Shown here one piece after another: positions 30,748 through 34,815 of a stretch of 34,815 nucleotides of DNA. This DNA is from a bacterium (GTDB taxonomy: Bacteria; Electryoneota; B3-LCP): assembly GCA_026394195.1 (NCBI GenBank), contig JAPKYS010000072.1, positions 1 through 34,815 on the forward strand, in the 5' to 3' direction. Under the pieces are notes generated by a model, which saw nothing but the letters and a program-made list of their open reading frames with translations, was not told the origin of the DNA and did no database searches. How positions within the stretch are numbered: the first letter of the stretch is position 1; the number at the start of each line of letters is the position of its first letter. A program made the translations under genes and the position numbers.

Positions 30748-32316
30748 ATGAAGACCCTGCTACTTACCCTGACAGCGCTAAGCCAGCTAACCTTGAGCGC
30801 TCAAGCCCAAAACCCCTTGACCCTGCTGAACACCTACACCGGAGATCAACAGGAGAACGCTAATTTCGGAGGTGGGATGACCTGCGGCGATTTTGACGGC
30901 GACGGCAGAGAGGAATTTGTCATCGGCGCGAGTGGCTGGAACGAATGGACCGGGAAAAATTATATCTACAAATGGGACGGAACCGGATCGACCGAGCCGT
31001 ACCTGACTGTTCAAGGAGATACCTTCTATGTGAGCTATGATGGCTATGATTGTAATCTCGGTGATATTAATGGTGATGGCTTCCCTGATTTAGCAATACC
31101 TGCAACTGGTCCGTCATTGTCTTATGATGGACATCTTGATATCTTCTTTGGATGTGCCACTTTCGATACAATTCCTGATTGGTCAATGTCCGAAAATTCT
31201 ACGAGTGTCTTAAGTTACGGATTATGGGCAGATAGCCTCGGAGACGTCAATGGAGACGGTGGCAGAGATTTCGGATTTGTCAACGGTTACAATACCGATG
31301 ATTATTCTTTAACGCGGATTTATTTCGGCGGAGACGCCCTTGACAGCATCCCGGACTGGACGATTGTATCGGGTAGTTTTATTAAACCCGTAGGTGACGT
31401 TAATGGTGATGGTTATTGCGATTTGCTAATAACTTTTTATTCAAGTTCCCCGCTGCTTTACTTCGGTGGCAGCCCTATGGATACCATCCCGGATTTGATC
31501 TTCGAGGTTGGTGCTGCTGGTGGAAACGGAGCCGGAGTCGGCGATGTCAATGACGATGGATATGATGATATCGCCATGGCTATGTACTTACCCGGGAATG
31601 AACTTCCACAGGACGTCTTATATTTTGGAGGTCCGAATATTGATACTGTTCCGGACGTCTGGCTGTTTAAATGGAATGGCGATTCATCTATGTCTATTGG
31701 AAAAATCATTAAAGGAGATTTCAATGGCGATGGCATTTCAGATTTCGCTACGACTGCCTCTTATGCCCCTTATGAGCATGATGCACAGATTTTCCTGGGA
31801 AATCGAAACTTCAACGGCAGAGCAGATGCTTTTGTGGGAAGCTGGTCATCTTATGAGTTTGGATCCAATTTAGCATCCGGCGATGTGGATGGAGACGGCA
31901 GGGATGAACTCTTAGTGCAAGCGCGCAATTACCCCTGGTTTGATATTGGGACGGTCTATCTCTTCCATGGACCGGAAACCTGGATCGATTACGGAGTTCA
32001 AGCCGTTCCCCCGGAAGAGTTGCGGCATACTCCCGGCTGGTTTCAATTGGAACAGAACTTCCCCAACCCCTTCAATGCCACAACGACCATCACTTTTACC
32101 TTAGGCAAACCCTCGACGATTTCGCTGCAAATTTACGACCTGAAAGGAGGTCAAATCAAACAATTATTGAATAATAAACCCATGACGCCCGGGGGCTACA
32201 ACGTCAGCTGGAATGGAAAGAACGAAACCGGACAGCCCTGCGCCTCCGGGATCTATTTGCTGGAGATGCAGGTGGATCAGTACCGCGAGATCAAGAAAAT
32301 GGTGCTGGTGAGATAG
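30748..32316 (+). CDS. FG-GAP beta-propeller with T9SS sorting domain, copy 2
   Basis: About 522 residues from ATG 30748; GGAG at 30738-30741 fits this start, and the in-frame ATG at 30736 overlaps it. The signal peptide is MKTLLLTLTALSQLTLSAQA. Blades match copy 1 (GDFDGDGREEFVIG, GDINGDGFPDLAIP, GDVNGDGGRDFGFV, GDVNGDGYCDLLIT, GDFNGDGISDFATT, GDVDGDGRDELLVQ). The last 110 residues are almost the same as copy 1 (VPPEELRHTPGWFQLEQ, FPNPFNATTTITF, GKNETGQPCASGIYLLEM), which suggests recent duplication or gene conversion of the sorting domain. It is followed by the full-length glycosidase-like gene. Confidence 0.88.
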   Translation: MKTLLLTLTALSQLTLSAQAQNPLTLLNTYTGDQQENANFGGGMTCGDFDGDGREEFVIGASGWNEWTGKNYIYKWDGTGSTEPYLTVQGDTFYVSYDGYDCNLGDINGDGFPDLAIPATGPSLSYDGHLDIFFGCATFDTIPDWSMSENSTSVLSYGLWADSLGDVNGDGGRDFGFVNGYNTDDYSLTRIYFGGDALDSIPDWTIVSGSFIKPVGDVNGDGYCDLLITFYSSSPLLYFGGSPMDTIPDLIFEVGAAGGNGAGVGDVNDDGYDDIAMAMYLPGNELPQDVLYFGGPNIDTVPDVWLFKWNGDSSMSIGKIIKGDFNGDGISDFATTASYAPYEHDAQIFLGNRNFNGRADAFVGSWSSYEFGSNLASGDVDGDGRDELLVQARNYPWFDIGTVYLFHGPETWIDYGVQAVPPEELRHTPGWFQLEQNFPNPFNATTTITFTLGKPSTISLQIYDLKGGQIKQLLNNKPMTPGGYNVSWNGKNETGQPCASGIYLLEMQVDQYREIKKMVLVR

Positions 32317-32317
32317 C

Positions 32318-32338
32318 ATTCAGCACTCAGCAGTCAGC
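32318..32338. repeat. Heptanucleotide tandem repeat (ACTCAGC)
   Basis: Units attcagc, actcagc, agtcagc, directly after the stop of FG-GAP copy 2; same place as the array at 29392. The remaining spacer to 32413 keeps a trace of the palindrome (GACCTGACGT) and two ATTCATC-like heptads. Confidence 0.75.
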
Positions 32339-32413
32339 AACCAAGACCCGACTGCACATCGACCTGACGTAAAAACCTTATAATTCATCATTCTAATTAC
32401 GAAGGACTCTATC

Positions 32414-34726
32414 ATGAAAAAGTCAGAATCCATCCTGAAGTGGCTGGCGTTAGTTCCAGCCGCATTGCTCATCCTTTCCCTTTCCTACGGTCTGCTGAAC
32501 AGCAGTGATTTCCCCCTTGGAATTGTAGGTCCACCGGACTGGCAGCACTGGGATAAATGGAGCGATTTCGCCCAATTGAATCAGAATCAAGTGTGGAATT
32601 ATCGCGGAACCTGGAATGACTCCGTCGGATTAACTTTGGCGGATTATCTGAATACGCTGCACGACTACGGTCTGAAAGTAGTCCTGGAAAAAGCCACCTG
32701 GAATATCGATAAACCAAATGCCGATTCCATCCCCTACTTCATCGAATACTACTCGCAGGCGCAATACCTGCGCATGGAAGCAGAAGTCGACAGCGATTCA
32801 GCGCAATATAACCTCGCCCTGGATCACACCGGCTATTTCTTCATGAATCAGAAAGAAGGAGGGATAGATCCTCAGAATCCTGGTACATGGTTCCTATCTG
32901 CAGATACCTGCTATGCCGACACCGTCATCTCGGGACCGTATGAGACCACCCAATTACCTTGGAAACCGCAAAATCAGGCAAATATGATGGTTTGCTACGG
33001 CGAACCCTGCTTCAACTGGCCCATGGAATATCATTACGATGTACGAGGGCGCAGCTTCATGCACACAATTCAGGCTAAAGCAAATCTTTCCGGTCAAAAT
33101 CCCAACACGGTAGTCTTCAAGATGTATCTGGACTACTACAATTGCTATCATCGACCCGATCCACTACCTGACCTCATCTGGTTTCCTCACAAGGATTCAT
33201 TGATTGTCAAAGTCAGCGATTTCGGAGGATCGCCGCAAATGAAGCAATTTTCTTTTATTGCTCCTCTGTCACTGCCGGTTGATTCATGCTATCAAGGCAT
33301 GGTTTACAAGGTCTATTGGCCAGGATACGTCGATCTCTGGGTGGATTATATCGAGTACATGGACATGAACGCGGCGTATCCTCTGTTCGTGAACAATGCT
33401 TCGCAGGATTCGACGTTAAACGTCATCTACCAGCAATGTCTCGCGATAGAACAAAACGACGTGCATCACGTCATTGTCGGGTGGCACGAGTCGGATGAGC
33501 CGAGGCGTCCATCGTTTACCGCGCACGGCTTAATCAACGATTACTTGATCCAACGCGGCATTAAAACGCCTCAGACCATTGAAAATCCCCTCTGGTCGCA
33601 CGATTATATGAACCTGGTACATCGTGGTAAACTGCCTGTCCTGATAGAGGATTACTATCGAATAATGGATACTTGCGAGGTCGGCGATCAGACCGAACTG
33701 CAGATGTTCAGTGACTCAATTGAAGTGGTCTACCAAGCCGCTACCGACGTTGACATTCCTTTCTACGCCATGGTTCAAGCGCACTGGAATGCGCCATCCA
33801 ATCCTGGAGCTGCGGGCAGCCGCGATCCCGCACCTTCGGAGATCTTCGCCCAGGCTTATATGGCTTTGGCGCATGGTGCGAAAGGGATCTGGGTCTACAA
33901 ATACAGTTCATATCCGCCGAAAAGCTTCGGCTTGGTTGACTCAAGCTATAATCACATCAATAACGATTCGATTAAGTTTGACGATAAATGGAACGCAGTT
34001 AAAAACCTCTACGCCCAACTTGACTCCATCGGTGATATCCTGTTGACTTTACACCGCGATGCGGCTTACTGCTGCACCAGCCCCAACTATCAGTCGCCGG
34101 TGACGGGAATCCAATTCTTCATAGGTGGACTCTCCTATATTGAAGTTGGCCAGTTTCATGATAATAGTGGAAACGACTACCTAATCGTCGTGAATAGGAG
34201 GACGGATGTAGCTCAAAATATCTCCATCAGTACTGATAAAATGGGACTCTGGGTACTACGGGATTTGTATACTCAAGAAAGATTCTTATCGAGTACTGGT
34301 AATTTCAAGGCAATTCCATTTACTGCTGGACAGGGGCGAGTCTTCAAATTTGAAACATTTAATAACTCGACCTGGACGAATAGTGATCGTATTGTTTTAG
34401 CAGATACAGTTTTTCCAGAGCGTTTGATGCTTTGGACTTATATTGATGCCGGGACAACAATCAAGGCTACAGCAGAGGGTCTATTACGTATGGGTGTCAA
34501 TGCCGCCTTGGATTGCAATGGTACAGATAGTGATAGTGTTATTTTCGATGCAATAGACGACTGGGGGTGGCAAGGAATTCATTGTATAGGGCGTGGCGTT
34601 GATTCGCTGATGTACGTGGCAATAAAGAATGTAAAACTCAGTACAGCTGCTTTGAATATTCAATCGAATAGAAAAGAGACTGTTGATCAATCCTCAGACG
34701 GTTTGATTGGGAATTGCTTAATTTGA
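32414..34726 (+). CDS. Glycosidase-like secreted protein, copy 2
   Basis: 770 residues. One N-terminal hydrophobic segment (WLALVPAALLILSLSYGLL) could be a signal or anchor. The middle contains VGWHESDEPRRPSFTAHGLINDYL, AMVQAHWN and AYMALAHGAKGIWVYKYSS, a pattern like TIM-barrel glycoside hydrolases with an acidic DEP motif. It is followed by an NDYLIVVNRR beta-sandwich of the kind found after such barrels. I cannot name the GH family. Residues about 680-770 (TWTNSDRIVLADTV ... DAGTTIKATAEGLLRMGVNAAL, DDWGWQGIHCIG) look like the first turns of a beta-helix. They stop abruptly at IGNCLI with no sorting domain, so this copy may also be C-terminally truncated. AAGGA precedes the ATG. After it, 34727-34815 shows nothing. 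Confidence 0.75.
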   Translation: MKKSESILKWLALVPAALLILSLSYGLLNSSDFPLGIVGPPDWQHWDKWSDFAQLNQNQVWNYRGTWNDSVGLTLADYLNTLHDYGLKVVLEKATWNIDKPNADSIPYFIEYYSQAQYLRMEAEVDSDSAQYNLALDHTGYFFMNQKEGGIDPQNPGTWFLSADTCYADTVISGPYETTQLPWKPQNQANMMVCYGEPCFNWPMEYHYDVRGRSFMHTIQAKANLSGQNPNTVVFKMYLDYYNCYHRPDPLPDLIWFPHKDSLIVKVSDFGGSPQMKQFSFIAPLSLPVDSCYQGMVYKVYWPGYVDLWVDYIEYMDMNAAYPLFVNNASQDSTLNVIYQQCLAIEQNDVHHVIVGWHESDEPRRPSFTAHGLINDYLIQRGIKTPQTIENPLWSHDYMNLVHRGKLPVLIEDYYRIMDTCEVGDQTELQMFSDSIEVVYQAATDVDIPFYAMVQAHWNAPSNPGAAGSRDPAPSEIFAQAYMALAHGAKGIWVYKYSSYPPKSFGLVDSSYNHINNDSIKFDDKWNAVKNLYAQLDSIGDILLTLHRDAAYCCTSPNYQSPVTGIQFFIGGLSYIEVGQFHDNSGNDYLIVVNRRTDVAQNISISTDKMGLWVLRDLYTQERFLSSTGNFKAIPFTAGQGRVFKFETFNNSTWTNSDRIVLADTVFPERLMLWTYIDAGTTIKATAEGLLRMGVNAALDCNGTDSDSVIFDAIDDWGWQGIHCIGRGVDSLMYVAIKNVKLSTAALNIQSNRKETVDQSSDGLIGNCLI

Positions 34727-34815
34727 TATTTATTGATTAGACTGTTCAGTTTTTACCGATAAATCACTCTTTTTCCCTAATAATGACGGATTTACGGTGT
34801 AAATATCCCATATTT

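Overview
The window looks like chromosomal DNA of an uncultured Gram-negative bacterium of the FCB supergroup. Five of its genes, plus one broken gene, end in a type IX secretion (T9SS, por) type A C-terminal sorting domain with a PNPFN motif. Other candidates are secreted beta-propeller, beta-helix and glycosidase-like proteins. Promoters that can be read by eye are sigma70-like (TTGACA, 17 bp, TATATT) rather than the Bacteroidetes TAnnTTTG type, so a candidate phylum such as KSB1, Zixibacteria or Electryoneota fits better than Bacteroidetes. This placement is inference; no rRNA gene is present.

Layout. 1-46: start of a gene leaving the window. 502-4160: a sugar phosphate isomerase/epimerase-like TIM barrel and polA. 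4403-8184 (minus strand): two T9SS cargo genes, an LVIVD-repeat propeller and an FG-GAP/VCBS gene broken by an in-frame TGA. 8565-10259: a GT-C membrane glycosyltransferase. 10291-11818 (minus): a 3TM holin-like protein and a C39-like cysteine peptidase, an isolated phage-type lysis pair. 12265-14636: a T9SS surface protein and a small unknown protein. 14892-17972 (minus): a thiamin operon, thiG-thiH-thiS-thiE. 18675-21903: an SBBP-repeat T9SS protein and a CBM9-like lipoprotein. 22198-25146 (minus): a secreted CapA-type metallophosphatase with a PKD domain. 25575-27587: a parallel beta-helix T9SS protein. 27795-34726: a tandemly duplicated pair, FG-GAP T9SS propeller plus glycosidase-like protein, with the first glycosidase-like copy truncated.

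The most striking content is the repeats. Nearly every spacer is packed with short palindromes and 7-bp-period tandem repeats. The largest palindrome family keeps its arms (GTAGGGGC...GCCCCTAC), while the core varies with compensation on both sides. These repeats also occur inside genes. In three T9SS genes they sit in frame at the same loop of the sorting domain. A heptanucleotide array is translated in the linker before one sorting domain. thiE carries a roughly 30-residue insertion made of two palindromes and a heptad-like run, and its C-terminus is read out of another repeat. This resembles in-frame palindromic elements known from Rickettsia and REP-like elements, but in families I do not recognise and concentrated in secretion-signal domains. 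No mobilising enzyme lies in the window. There is also a 133-bp MITE-like element with terminal inverted repeats and a 4-bp target duplication.
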